Origin: Megamerina dolium | Taxonomy: Eukaryota; Arthropoda; Insecta; Diptera; Megamerinidae | Assembly (NCBI GenBank): GCA_963854835.1 | Contig: OY978529.1 | Span: 43,272,055 to 43,336,054 of the forward strand | Reading direction: 5' to 3' | Length of the DNA stretch: 64,000 nucleotides | In this document: positions 28,901-37,035 of the stretch, in pieces | How the letters are laid out: the number at the start of each line of letters is the position of its first letter | Position numbering within the stretch: the first letter of the stretch is position 1 | Program-made: the position numbers and the translations under genes | Notes under the pieces: model-generated | What the model was told of the DNA's origin: nothing | Seen by the model: the letters and a program-made list of their open reading frames with translations, nothing else | Database searches by the model: none

Positions 28901-29897
28901 CACTGCAATAGATAGCGTTGGTGCTGCTCTGGCTGCTAGAATAAATATTTGTAGAATCTTCTATGCTCGTTTTCTCCTCTTCTTTTGATGCATCCACTTC
29001 GGCAGCATCAATATACTTTGGTGGTGGTGGTGGTGGTGGTGATGGTGATGATGATAACGATGACGATGCGGCAACTGATGGAGTCGCTGTTGTCGGTGTA
29101 TTATTGTGCGCGTTATCAAATTGTAACAATTGTCTACGTAAATCTGTTAATGTGCACGTGTAGTTGCAAAACGTTCTTGCTCTTCTTATTGATGATTTCT
29201 CTATGGTTGCTAACGTTGATGTTGGTTTTCTTTTTCGACGTTTTCGTAGACGTCTTTTGCCTAAGTGCAGTCTTAAATATTTCCGTTGTTGCTGCTGCTG
29301 CTGCTGTTGTTGTTGTTGTTGTTGCAGCCTGTAATTAGTACGGCTGCCATTATTGCTTAACAAATGTCGTGCTGCTGCTTCTTCTGCTACTGGTGATGAG
29401 GTGGTTTCGATTGAACCGATTATTGAACTAGTGCTGATTGCATGACTGTCCCTAGCGGTCGAATGTAATATTACTCTCATATTGTGAGCATCTTTTTGCC
29501 AGTTATTCTTGCTGTGAATTTTATGTACTTCCAATTGGCAATTACTATGGCGGTCGATGTTTATGGCATTATGGGCGATTTTCCATCGCTTATGTCGTAC
29601 TGTATGACATTCAGTTCCTACATTATTCACTAGATTATTATTGCTCTCTATGTAATTTCGAAAGCTTCGACCTACACCATTAACTCCATGGAAGCTTTTA
29701 AAGCTAAATAGTATTGTGCGCGTATAGCGTTGATTTAGTTTCTTCTTTTTCCTCTTCAGCACTGATCGGCCGGTATCATATGTCCGTTGCTTTACAGCAT
29801 TCGTGGCGCCATTTGTATACCATGCAATTTTTCTTCGAGTCTTTCGCAAAATATACAATAGACGTGCTAAATGTTCGTCCTCATCGATTAGCACCAT
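1894..29897 (-). CDS. nAChRalpha5: nicotinic acetylcholine receptor alpha5/alpha7-type subunit, 5' five coding exons (partial)
   Basis: Join of complement 28646-29897, 12163-12302, 2986-3030, 2206-2496 and 1894-1969; the gene continues past the left edge. The product is a subunit of a cholinergic ligand-gated cation channel of the neuronal plasma membrane. The joined protein runs from an internal signal segment into [55 protein letters not shown] and the Cys-loop [15 protein letters not shown], the signature of insect alpha5-alpha7 subunits. All junctions are GT-AG with matching phases (1,0,0,0). Loop C (the CC pair) and the four membrane helices are not in the window. The alpha5 assignment rests on recalled family sequence and on the long N-terminal extension, which I associate with Drosophila alpha5 (about 807 residues). 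Alpha7 is the main alternative, so the symbol is tentative while the family is certain. Confidence 0.93.
2206..2496 (-). CDS. nAChRalpha5: nAChR subunit exon 4/5 (loops A, E and Cys-loop)
   Basis: 97 codons from [10 protein letters not shown] to GSWTYDGFQ, phase 0 at both ends. It contains loop A ([12 protein letters not shown]), the NNGSC glycosylation site and the 15-residue Cys-loop [15 protein letters not shown]. In some paralogs this stretch is split by an intron after YNS; here it is one exon. Confidence 0.96.
2986..3030 (-). CDS. nAChRalpha5: nAChR subunit exon 3 (45 bp)
   Basis: Exactly 45 bp, encoding [15 protein letters not shown], between acceptor TTTCTAG and donor GTATG. The 45-bp third exon is a classic conserved feature of nAChR genes. 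In some insect paralogs it is present as mutually exclusive alternatives; I saw no second copy nearby. Confidence 0.95.
3031..3673. other. receptor intron, nothing recognised
   Basis: AT-rich stretch between exon 3 and the solo LTR; no coding or repeat structure recognised. Confidence 0.4.
3674..4113 (+). mobile_element. solo LTR of a gypsy-like retrotransposon
   Basis: A 440-bp element beginning TGTAAC and ending GTAACA (inverted termini), flanked by a perfect 4-bp target duplication ATAT at 3670-3673 and 4114-4117. Inside are a TATA-like box (GTATAAATAGG near 3848) and AATAAA-like signals near 3988, in the order expected for a plus-oriented LTR. No internal gag-pol sequence remains, so it is a solo LTR left by LTR-LTR recombination. 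A 4-bp duplication is typical of the gypsy group. It sits in the intron upstream of exon 3. Confidence 0.85.
4255..4345. repeat. ATC/ATG trinucleotide microsatellite
   Basis: Imperfect CAT/ATC repeat; the frame of repeated Met/Thr codons over it is a shadow. Confidence 0.85.
4346..5399. other. receptor intron, nothing recognised
   Basis: AT-rich intronic sequence with short simple runs; no gene or transposon terminus recognised. Confidence 0.4.
5400..6329 (+). pseudogene. decayed mariner transposase
   Basis: Plus-strand remnants of a mariner (DD34D-type) transposase broken by stops and frameshifts. Readable pieces in order: [16 protein letters not shown] (about 5540), an FKSGETFIG block (about 5915), [17 protein letters not shown] around the second catalytic Asp (about 6030), [16 protein letters not shown] around the third (about 6125), and a terminal W-D-x-F-L-A-S-K block (about 6220). 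A short TIR element follows immediately. Non-functional. Confidence 0.75.
6330..7013 (+). mobile_element. 684-bp internally deleted mariner with intact TIRs
   Basis: Ends are 26-bp inverted repeats (TTGGGTGTRTGAATTAG... at 6330-6355 and its complement at 6988-7013) differing at one base, bounded by TA at 6328-6329 and 7014-7015. The interior keeps transposase pieces [29 protein letters not shown] and a terminal W-Q block with SDGQYLE, but most of the N-terminal half is gone. It could move only with a transposase supplied elsewhere. Confidence 0.85.
7016..9185. other. receptor intron, nothing recognised
   Basis: AT-rich intronic DNA. Short open frames here show no domain, splice or repeat support. 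Confidence 0.4.
9186..9320 (+). mobile_element. RTE-type LINE, 3' end fragment
   Basis: Matches the last about 130 bases of the element at 13,565-14,430: GCGAAGAACAGAGATGGC, then ATTCGGTTGTAATGGCCACA and a (TAAG/TAAA)n tail. A short block resembling the body of the local SINE (TTCTAATTCTGTCC) follows. Confidence 0.8.
9491..10095. repeat. imperfect long inverted repeat (fold-back element)
   Basis: Left arm 9491-9606 and right arm 9983-10095 are complementary with some mismatches. Shared blocks include CTTTCTAGATCAATTCG, CTGAAAGTA, GCACACATGA and AACATCG. A spacer of about 375 bp separates the arms. No transposase is present; it may be a MITE or fold-back element in the receptor intron. Confidence 0.75.
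10096..12162. other. receptor intron with simple repeats
   Basis: Holds a GTGTGTTTGA-type repeat (10,655-10,710), a pyrimidine-rich run, an (ATG)n microsatellite (11,879-11,906) and a CT run (11,970-11,985). No coding exon recognised. Confidence 0.5.
12163..12302 (-). CDS. nAChRalpha5: nAChR subunit exon 2 (N terminus of mature receptor)
   Basis: A 140-bp exon that is not an isolated open frame. The acceptor is TTTCTTTACAG and the donor GTG|GTAAGT. It encodes [15 protein letters not shown], then [12 protein letters not shown] (a likely N-glycosylation site, NES) and ends at QIIDV, which joins in phase to DEKNQ in exon 3. The first two bases complete a Val codon with the last base of exon 1. 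Confidence 0.95.
12303..13189. other. start of the 16.3-kb receptor intron, nothing recognised
   Basis: AT-rich intronic DNA immediately upstream of exon 2; the polypyrimidine tract of the exon 2 acceptor is at its left end. No element recognised. Confidence 0.4.
13190..13562 (-). pseudogene. Tc/mariner-superfamily transposase, N-terminal remnant
   Basis: The minus strand from 13,560 reads [20 protein letters not shown], the characteristic start of a helix-turn-helix transposase family common in insects, then degenerates through frameshifts and stops. A plus-strand RTE fragment abuts it at 13,565. The TIR element at 18,842-19,283 seems to be from the same family. Confidence 0.6.
13565..14430 (+). 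pseudogene. RTE-type non-LTR retrotransposon, reverse-transcriptase C-terminal part
   Basis: A first frame carries the catalytic AYADD box (13,713-13,727). After a frameshift near 13,765 a 221-residue frame continues with [47 protein letters not shown] and [12 protein letters not shown], the usual C-terminal order of RTE-type polymerases. The element ends with TTGTTATGGCCACATAAG and a (TAAG)n tail. The upstream endonuclease and most of the polymerase are missing, as expected for 5' truncation. It lies inside a receptor intron, opposite to the gene. Confidence 0.85.
14435..14545 (+). mobile_element. SINE 3' segment fused to the RTE tail
   Basis: Starting right after the RTE tail, this matches the 3' half of the local SINE: AGTAG..TTCTAAT.CTGTC, then GAGAAGCTCGGCCAATG and a T-rich end. 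No tRNA-like head is present. Confidence 0.7.
14546..16689. other. receptor intron, nothing recognised
   Basis: AT-rich intronic DNA without recognisable exon or element. Confidence 0.4.
16690..16952 (-). mobile_element. tRNA-headed SINE
   Basis: On the minus strand the head reads GACGTAGCTCAGTGGGTTAG (A-box-like), then GGGTTCAATCGCC (B-box-like): a tRNA-derived RNA polymerase III promoter. The shared body follows (GTACCCACCT, GACAGAGCTTAG, AAGTGATGTCACAAGAGTTC, GAAACCGGCGAAAATAAGTA). The 3' terminal part seen in other copies is missing. This is not a functional tRNA gene. Confidence 0.8.
16953..18841. other. receptor intron, nothing recognised beyond simple runs
   Basis: Contains an AGAG run (17,728-17,756) and poly-A. 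Unique-looking AT-rich sequence otherwise. Confidence 0.4.
18842..19283 (+). mobile_element. 442-bp deletion derivative of a Tc/mariner-like transposon
   Basis: Termini CTGGGTGTTTT at the left and the complement of CAGGGTGTTTTT at the right, flanked by TA at 18,840-18,841 and 19,284-19,285. The interior encodes decayed transposase (RRFFATQFT, then [15 protein letters not shown], matching the linker between helix-turn-helix motifs in this family). A SINE 3' fragment is nested inside (about 19,112-19,215). Confidence 0.75.
19112..19215 (+). mobile_element. nested SINE 3' fragment
   Basis: TTCAAAATTTAAGACGCACA, GAAGAGAAGCTCGGCCAATG and GGGGCTTTAAGTGCCACATA followed by T-rich sequence, the same 3' part as the copies at 25,075 and 36,480. 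Confidence 0.8.
19429..19860 (+). pseudogene. RTE-type LINE, C-terminal polymerase fragment
   Basis: A 133-residue open stretch aligns with the end of the 13,565-14,430 element: [53 protein letters not shown], ending GGQRRRGRP. It lacks both the RT active site and the 3' tail. Confidence 0.85.
19861..21771. other. receptor intron with simple repeats
   Basis: Contains (AAG)n at 20,341-20,361, (TA)n and poly-T runs; no coding or transposon structure recognised. Confidence 0.4.
21774..22890 (-). mobile_element. mariner element with recognisable TIRs and a broken transposase
   Basis: Termini CGAGGGCTATCCCAGAACTA at the left and, on the other strand, CGAGGGTGGTCCCAGAACTA at the right, with TA at 21,772-21,773 and 22,891-22,892. 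On the minus strand, transposase pieces run from [20 protein letters not shown] through [19 protein letters not shown] (first catalytic Asp), [12 protein letters not shown] (second) and [14 protein letters not shown] (third, DD34D spacing). A frameshift near the A-run at 22,286-22,295, another near the start, and loss of part of the N-terminal DNA-binding region make it inactive. It is the least decayed mariner here and sits in the receptor intron. Confidence 0.9.
22893..25074. other. receptor intron, nothing firm recognised
   Basis: AT-rich; (GTT)n at 24,179-24,199. A 101-codon plus-strand frame at 22,892-23,197 has no recognisable domain or conserved context. Confidence 0.4.
25075..25380 (+). 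mobile_element. SINE body and 3' end (headless)
   Basis: Contains CGAAAAGATTTTTCTTTCGA, GGTACCCACCTGTCGGCAAG, AAAGTGATGTCACAAGTGTT, CGGAACCGGCTAAAATAAGT and the tail block GGGGCTTTAAGTGCCACATA plus T-rich end. The tRNA-like head is missing. Confidence 0.8.
26033..27945 (+). repeat. long dispersed repeat, copy 1, with internal about 300-bp monomers
   Basis: Left end CTCCTTACAGTCGGCTGGGG then TATACCCTGCATATG; right end ...TGCATTATGCAGGGTATAAA, so the ends carry short inverted TATACCCTGCATA. Internal monomers recur with CTACGCTAAATGGTTTG and CAATTATGGTTATTCTA blocks at about 300-bp spacing (near 26,390, 26,650, 26,945, 27,240). Each contains two half-units with TTTGTATGGG and GTGGGCGTGG. A (GGAC)n run at 27,770-27,800 precedes the right end. 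It lies in the receptor intron; short frames inside are repeat shadows. Confidence 0.85.
27946..28645. other. receptor intron next to exon 1
   Basis: AT-rich intron beginning with the exon 1 donor at 28,645; no element recognised. Confidence 0.4.
28646..29897 (-). CDS. nAChRalpha5: nAChR subunit exon 1: long N-terminal extension plus signal-like segment
   Basis: The exon has 417 codons plus one base. The first Met (ATG at 29897) is fixed by an in-frame TAA six bases upstream, and the donor is AAAG|GTAAGT. In the protein: Lys/Arg-rich stretches at residues 48-60 and 214-225, 13 glutamines at 192-204, a run of prolines at 287-293, a hydrophobic stretch near 334-348, and a compact hydrophobic segment at 404-416 ([14 protein letters not shown]) just before the mature receptor. 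That last segment looks like the true signal peptide. An open frame of 461 codons in AT-rich DNA, joined in phase to exon 2 (AAA G|TT TGT), shows it is coding. Whether all transcripts start at this Met or at a more internal one cannot be decided here. Confidence 0.85.
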
Positions 29898-30948
29898 TAT
29901 TTAACGTACATATATGTTACTATATGTTCTCATTAGTGTCTCATTCGCAGAGCGATCATTTCGCATCAAGTTCAGTACTAAATTGTATGTATGTGCGGCG
30001 TGCGTTGTGCAGCTTTTCAGTGATGTAATTGTGCTGCACTTGTAATGCTTTCGATTACTTTCCATATAGTATGTATGCAATGTAATTTCATCGTTTTTAC
30101 CTTTTGAAATTTCTTCGTAATTTTACGTAATTTCATTTCATCACATTCATGCATACATACATACATATACATATATTTTTAGATAGCTAAATAGTATATA
30201 TGTACATATAAATTGTTTCTTTTGATGCTGTCTGGTTTTATTTTTGGAGTTTAAAACAATATGGCGAGTATATGTTTTATTGTTTTTTGCTTTTATATAA
30301 TTTTTTAATTATTTTATTATTTTTATTTGTTTTGTGTTCTTATGTTAAAAACGTTTGTTCATTATTACAGTTATACAACCCAAGAGCTTTTTGTAGTTCG
30401 TTTCATGTGAATTTTTCTTCTACTTCGTTTTCTGCTTCTTCTTCTTCTTCTATGTTTCTATGTTTATTTGTGCTATAGTTGACGAAATGAATTTAAAATG
30501 GTTTTGTTATAATTCCATTTACATAGTTTTAGCGTGTGTGATTGGGACTCGAAATAATGGCCTTTCCAACATATGAATTTGCTACTATTTGGCAGTGATG
30601 TGAATCATATGTAGCTCATTACTGACTGCTAAATCCAATGCGGGCTGAAAAGAAGCAAAAAAAAAGCAGAAGAATAAATGTAAATAGGCAAATTTAATAA
30701 GTCGATTCATTTGTTAATAAATTGCACAAGTGAATACATAATTTGACAATACAAAATCAAATGGATTACATTTGTGGCAGCTCACAAGTTCAAAGTACTA
30801 AAACTAACGACACTAAACTCACAAGTGCAAAGTAGTAAAGCGAAACTGATTCAAATTTAGTTTTAAAAATTACTACCATCATAATCTAGGATTTTGTGCA
30901 AATCCCGATACCTTCGTTAGATTTTCCTCTATGCAACTCTGTTTTTAT
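29898..30948 (-). promoter_or_regulatory. upstream region of the receptor start exon
   Basis: 5' flank or UTR of exon 1 with an in-frame TAA just before the ATG. I see no clear TATA box at a fixed distance and no upstream exon. The promoter could lie here or further right behind a non-coding exon. Confidence 0.3.
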
Positions 30949-32490
30949 ACCCTGCATAATGCAATATGCATGGTATATTCATTTCGGTCAGATGTTTGTG
31001 TCCACTTGAAGGAATCTCCGGAGATATAGACATAGATATATATTCGTGATCAGCGTCGATTAAATTTTCGATTTAACGATGTCCGTCCGTCCGTCTGTCT
31101 GTCACCTGGCTGGTTCGCACGATAACTTGAGTAAATATTGAGCTATTTCGATGAAATTTGGCATAAGTAATCTATGATCCAAGAGTACGGAGGGGATTGA
31201 TATTGGGCATGATCGGTCAATAACCACGCCCACACCAAGCATTCAAAGCGACTAACCTCGAAATTTTCAAAATCTTTAACTTGCTATAACTCATATAATA
31301 TACGACTTGGGACAACAATATTTGGCACATAGACTTATATTATACTACTATATAACGTCGCCAAAAGTGGTTGAGCCACGCCTACTTTTTAGCGTAGCTC
31401 TCATACAAAGTGTCTGTACTTCTTTTAAATTGAAACAGCTGTAACTTCTACAATCTTCTGTCCAGAATAACCATAATTGACACTTAAATTAATATCGTAG
31501 TCGGCAAAAATCTGGCAGAAAATCAGTGTGCCACGCCAACTGCTTTTTGGGTCTCCCATACAAAGTTGCGGAAATTAAAAAAAATGTTACCGGTTATAAC
31601 TTGCAAACTATTCAGCGTAGAATAACGAGATTTAAGGTGTGGATTAGTATTGTACGAGCAACTAGGCTCACAGGAAATGGGCGCACCACGCCCACTGTTT
31701 ATCGTAGCCCCCATACAAATTTTAAATTGAAACAGCTGTAACTTCGGTAATCTTCTGTCTAGAATAACCATAATTGACACTTAAATTAATATCGTAGTCG
31801 GCAAAAATCTGGCAGAAAATCAGTGTGCCACGCCCACTCCTTCATGGGTCTCCCATACAAAGTCGAGGGAATTAAACTAAAACTTTTAAGCTCCATAACT
31901 TACAAACCATTTAGCCTAGGACCCTGTACAAAATGAGTGAAATTCTTTTAAATTGAAATAGCTGTAACTTTTGCATACTTCTGTCTAGAACAATTATAAT
32001 TAATGCTTCCCCTAATATGGTAGTCGAAAATAATCTGACAAAAAATCAACATGCCACACCCACTTCTTAATGGGGCTTCCATACAAAACTTGGAAAATTA
32101 AAAAAAATTTAAACAGCTATAACTTACGAACTATTCAGCGTAGGACAACCAAATTTAAGGAGTGGATTGATATTAAAAAATTAATTAGATATACAAGAAA
32201 GAGGTAAGCCACGCCCACTTTTTATATAGCTTCCGTACAAAATATCGGATTTATCTTAAACATTAAAACACCCATAACTTACTAAATAATACGCCTAGGT
32301 CAACCCATTGCAACCTAGGTAGTTTAGTATTATAGGCAGAAATTATTCCTGGTGAGGTAGCCTGGTTCTTAATGTAGCTCCTATACAAAGTATTGGAAAA
32401 AAAGGATGGATATACGAGCAAACTTTTTATATATACCTCTACATATGCAGGTTATAATTTGGTCGGCCCCAGCCGACTGTAAGGAGATTT
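30949..32490 (-). repeat. long dispersed repeat, copy 2 (inverted relative to copy 1)
   Basis: Starts TATACCCTGCATAATGCAAT and ends with the complement of CTCCTTACAGTCGGCTGGGG, the same termini as copy 1 in reverse. It includes a GTCCGTCC run (31,081-31,095) and fewer internal monomers, making it about 1.54 kb. With copy 1 it brackets the receptor start exon as an inverted pair. Confidence 0.85.
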
Positions 32491-33439
32491 TTTATCGATT
32501 ATATTGTGAAGAAGGGAGTAAAATCAAAATTGGCGTTTTGACAGCTAACAATCCCTTTAGAAATAAATCTTACTGTGTAAACGGGTAGATAGATTTTCGT
32601 CATCTAGTTGTGGTAATCTTAATGTGTAAACATTCTAATAAACTATTAACTACTTTTCGTCCGCCAAGCAACCTTTTTGTATAGAGAGATTATCTCTCTC
32701 TTTTCGCCATTCAAAAACTGTGGACATCTTTCTTTTTATAAAATTAATATTCTAGCAATTAAACATCTTTGTTATGCTAATTTAAATACATTAAATAAAG
32801 TAATTCTAAATAAAATACATAGACGCATATATTATTCATTGAGCTCTTCCACTAGTTGCCATGTGAACATTTTTCTTTTGGACTTTCTCTCATATTGTAC
32901 TCAGAAGATATTCAGAAAATATTTGATTTTTTTATTGTAAATATTAAAGCAATTTCTTTTACATAATCATATAATACATTGCCTGACATATGAGTAATAT
33001 GACTTAATTTGACATAGCATGACATCAGCATACATAAGTAGTGTATAATTTACTTAAAAGTAATTAATTATGCCCAAATTAACAAAAGCATTCACGTTGA
33101 AAATTAAACAAAACACACATTTACTAAGTCTGTATAAGTCGCAAACATTTTGAGAATATTCACTCTTAAAATCTCTATAAATACATACATATTTTATAAA
33201 AGCATCATGTCATTGTTAAGTGACATGTACATATGTCAAGTAACGACGCACAGTGTTGCAACTTCATATAAGCTGTTGATGAAAATAATAAAAGTGTTTT
33301 GATTTCATTGAAATTTAGCATTTGTATTAATTTCGGTAAGGAAAGGAGAAGCATGAAACATTTAGATTAAGATTTCTGAAGAAATGTGTCCTATGATGTT
33401 CTTTTACTATAATAAATGTAAAAACATGCAGAAAATGAA
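32491..33439. other. intergenic, nothing recognised
   Basis: AT-rich DNA between the dispersed repeat and the tandem gene array; no supported gene. Confidence 0.4.
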
Positions 33440-34140
33440 ATTTTACAACTGGTGGAGCTAGACTGCCATGTAAACTGTCAGAACATAGCAGAGGCACATG
33501 ATAGTTTGGAATCATTTCAAAAATTCTGGTGGCTCAAAAAGCTCGCTATATGGGTGCCACCTGAATTAACGTATAAAATGAAACAAAATCGAATCATTTC
33601 TGAAGCGAATCATGACGGCGAAAAGGAATGTATAGAATACGAGAACATTTCACGAAAAGAGTCATGCCAAAAGGCAGGTGATCCATCACAGCTGACATCG
33701 AAACCTGGATTGACGCCAAACCAGATGATGCTGATGGTATGATGCGATTGGAAGCGAATTGTCTATTACGAGCTGTCATAACATGTCGAAACGGTCAATT
33801 TTGATCTCAACTACTCACAACTAGATCAATGGAATCAAGTAATCAAGAGGAATCTATCAGAATTCTGCAACAGAAAAGGTGTTGTGTTCCATCAGAACAA
33901 TGCCAGGCTACAAAAATTTTTGATGATTCGCAACAAATTGACTTGGTAAGTCCGGACTGTGCACCGTCTAACTACCATTTGCTTGGGTACCTGGAAAGCT
34001 CTCTTGACTGTGAAAAATTGGCCGACCGAAGAACCGTTGGTAAGCCATGGACGTTCTATACCGATGGAATTATGAAGCTACTCGAAAAATGTGCAAAAGG
34101 TATGTACTTGATTAAAATTGATTTTCAATAAAGAAAATTT
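33440..34140 (+). pseudogene. decayed mariner transposase beside secreted-protein gene A
   Basis: Plus-strand remnants in order: CQNIAEAHDSLESFQKF, WVPPELT, then KAGDPSQLTSKPGLTPNQMM followed by LMV and a YYEL block in another frame, the QDNAR-like block near 33,900, a P-S-N-Y-H-L-L block (33,965) and a terminal FYTDGIMKLLEKCAKG. Stops and frameshifts throughout. Related tails lie beside genes C and D and, as a short trace, B. Confidence 0.75.
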
Positions 34141-34328
34141 TCGTTGAAAATTGTGCCAAAGAAACCGCAGAGACATCGTATATAACCCAATATTTCATTA
34201 TTCATATTCTTACTTACATAAACTTACGTAAAATTAATTTCCTCCCAATTTGAATGAGTTTAACAAGCATAACTATTTCGCATTTCGATTTTATTTATGT
34301 TTTTTCTTTGACTTTACTTGATTTTCTT

Positions 34329-34759
34329 TCATTCAGGAATAATTTTCTCTTCTAGCGAACTAACTTCCTGACATATAACTAAAGGATTTTCGATACCAGC
34401 TGTTTTCAATTCGACTTCAATCTTATTAGTACCACATTCGTTAATTTGGATAATGGCATTCTCACAATAAAACACACAAGTGTGATTAGGCGAACTAGTA
34501 GTAGCAGTAGTAGTCTCCCATGTTGAAGGCGGACACCATGTAAATGATGATCTTTCATCGCTCGAGCTGTCATTGAGCAACCAGTCGAGCTGGAGTACAG
34601 GAAATTAATAAAATATTTTACAATATATATAGTTAATAAAACAATATAATCGTAAATATGTAAATACTTTACCAATGGTTTTGTCAGTCTTCCATTAGGT
34701 TGACTACAAACAATCTGAAGTAGTATGAAAATAATGCAACCGACCTTCAGAACAATCAT
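34329..34759 (-). CDS. small secreted Cys-motif protein A (mucin-like family, repeat-poor member)
   Basis: Join of complement 34673-34759 and 34329-34589, 115 residues; the 83-bp intron has donor CATTG|GTAAAG and acceptor TACTCCAG. Exon 1 (29 codons) encodes a signal peptide, MIVLKVGCIIFILLQIVCS then QPNGR. Exon 2 has LDWLLNDSSSDERSS, a short Thr/Ser patch (ETTTATTSS) and the family motif CVFYCENAIIQINEC, then KTAGIENP and a last Cys. The motif C-x3-C-x4-I-Q-[IM]-N-E-C is shared by all four paralogs. I do not recognise the domain. The TATA-like box and exon 1 layout match the others. Thr/Pro repeats are absent, unlike B and C. Secretion is well supported; a role in glue, mucus or cuticle is inference. 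Confidence 0.82.
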
Positions 34760-34825
34760 TTCGAAGATGTTATAACGACCACTTCACTATATTTACTATA
34801 CTATACTACAGATGCTTAATATATA

Positions 34826-34840
34826 GTATTTATATATATA
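34826..34840 (-). promoter_or_regulatory. TATA-like box of gene A
   Basis: On the minus strand TATATATAAATA, about 70-80 bp upstream of the ATG. The leader ending AACATCTTCGAAATG is shared with B and C. Confidence 0.55.
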
Positions 34841-36479
34841 TGTGCGTAAATATACCCTTTTGTATGCGTATAATTTTATATAGAGTTGTTTGGTTTGCCG
34901 GACAGATACACACATGTGAATATACTATTCTTACCGATACAGTTAATTTGGTTCCGGTCAGAATTCGTTTCGTTACGAATTCCATAAAACGTATAATTAA
35001 TTATTTTCTAGAACGATATAGAGATGCAGAGAATTTGTAATTATTCGTTACAATGCATCATGTTATGTGGCATTTATAAGAGTCAAAAAAATAGACTCGT
35101 ACGAACCTTTAAACAACAGAGCGACCTCATAGCCCAGCACTCAATGAAAATTGTATAAATTTATTTATAAAATATAAGTTAAATAAATAAATAAATAAAT
35201 AAAGAGTGGACTGTTCCTCTTTTGGCCTCTTCTACTGATCTACATTTTTCAGATCTATTTCTTATCTTGCCAATCTAATATATAAGACTTTGTGTGTGTG
35301 TGTGTGTGTGTCATAATGCAGCAATGTAATTGTTCAAATATACAAATTAACCAATGAGTTACATATAATATAGAGGAAAAATTATTATCTTTAATCCACA
35401 TCACGCACATACTGCCATATATTAATTTAGTCACGTTCTTGTACGCCCAATATGTTCATGAATTTGCTGAATAAAATGTAAATTATTGAAAGAACAGAAA
35501 CAAAGATGGAATATTAAGAGAAAGGAGAAGAAAAAAAAAATAAAAAATAAAAATAAATAAAAACCTCCAGTGATATTTCTCTGCAATGCGATATATTTAT
35601 AATAATTTTTAATTTTCTCTTTTACAGTTTTTCGCAATATACTTTACATACACATATATGGTATTGACTGTGAGACGACTGTGAGACGACTGAAACAGGA
35701 CAGCCTCAGACAGGAACACTAAAGATGTTACACTTTCTTTAAAAACATTTTCATTTGTTTGTTTTGCTCGTGTCCGGCATGTCGAACATGAAATATATGA
35801 ACATATGAAGCCAAGTAAATAATAGCTTTTTAGTGTCGAAATTCGAAAATTTCACAAACAGTTAAATACAGAGTATTGATTTTTTTTACCAGAAGTGCGA
35901 TGAAAAAGAAAATTGGATCCGAAAATCGGAAAGGAAGATTCAAAATTAATTTCCATGCATCAAGATCAACTGGATAATACTTTTGAACACATTTTTTGCA
36001 AAAACAAATTTTTTCGAAATTTCAATTTTGGTAACTATGCGGTTTTAAGTTGATATATGATTTGACTTTTGACATTAACGATTTACTGTTACTTAAATTT
36101 TACAATAAATTGAAATTAAAGATTGATTCTGGTGAAAACTTTTTTTTGGATAATTATTAAAAAGAGTTGCACCAACTTTCGTTATAATTTTTTTTAATAC
36201 AGAAAATTTCAGCTGCAATTTTACATCTTATTAACCTTTTCTCAGCGCAGTGGAAGGTCAAATGTTGGTTATGAAGAGCCAAAAAGAGCAAAGAGTTATC
36301 TAATTAATATCATCAAAGTCTTCAGAAAAAGTGCTAAAAGCTGCAAGAGAAATATCAATATCAATCGAGCAGACTGGCACAAATGCTCAAAATCGCATAT
36401 CATTTCATGATGATTTAGGATTATTTTTACTTTTTTTTTTAATTTAAATTTATCTAAGGAAAATTATGATATTCTGTGA
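34841..36479. repeat. duplicated flank of gene A unit
   Basis: The part at 35,330-35,640 matches 47,630-47,960 beside gene D (for example TTAATCCACATCACGCACAT and CTGCAATGCG). It contains (TG)n at 35,291-35,310. A minus-strand frame at 35,431-35,637 is not kept open in the second copy, so it is probably non-coding. Confidence 0.6.
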
Positions 36480-36715
36480 TCGGTAGTTAATTCTTCTGGA
36501 AATAAGAATTTGCTTTGGAAGAGCTTCTAAAAGAGCTCTATGACAAAGCTCAGAAAAAGTAATGTGACACAGGTACTGCCGTTCGGGACCGAGTAAAATA
36601 AGTTGGTCTCTTCTAATACTGCCCAAAATTTGACACGCACAACAGTACTGGAAGAGAAGCTCGGCCAAAGAGCCCTTCGGGGCTTATAAGTGCTACACAT
36701 TTATTTTATTTTTTA
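36480..36715 (+). mobile_element. SINE body and 3' end
   Basis: Matches the local SINE: GAGCTTCTAAAAGAGCTCTA, CAGAAAAAGTAATGTGACAC, TTCTAATACTGCCCAAAATT, GAAGAGAAGCTCGGCCAAAG and a T-rich tail. Headless. Confidence 0.8.
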
Positions 36716-36949
36716 GTTAATTCTGTTCACAATGCTAGCTAGTGCTATGCTTTGAAAAAGAGCTAAGCACTACCACTTTAGCAACAGAAACAACTGCAGA
36801 AATAAAAACAAACAAAAAAAAAAAAAGAGAATTCAATAAAATTTTAAAACAGAAGCAAGCTTGATAGTTGATGCTGTAAAAACTGAGTATAGAGCAATGA
36901 ACGACCAGAAATGCGACCAGATGAATTTTTGTAAATGGAAAACTGGGCG

Positions 36950-37035
36950 GCGCTTAGTATTTCAAAAACGCTAAGTTCGTCTTAAATTGGTTTTCGGTTG
37001 TAATGGCCATATAACTAAGTAAGTAAGTAAGTTCT
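36950..37035 (+). mobile_element. RTE-type LINE 3' terminus
   Basis: TTTTCGGTTGTAATGGCCAT followed by ATAACTAAG and (TAAG)n, the same 3' end as at 9,186 and 13,565. Confidence 0.75.

Noticed and set aside
28963..29338. Plus-strand frames opposite the receptor start exon (Asp/Gly and Met/Val rich)
   Set aside because: Antisense of the poly-Pro and poly-Gln tracts of the coding exon.
35431..35637. 68-codon minus-strand frame beside gene A
   Set aside because: The duplicated copy at 47,760-47,950 breaks the frame with a stop and shifts, so it is not conserved as protein.
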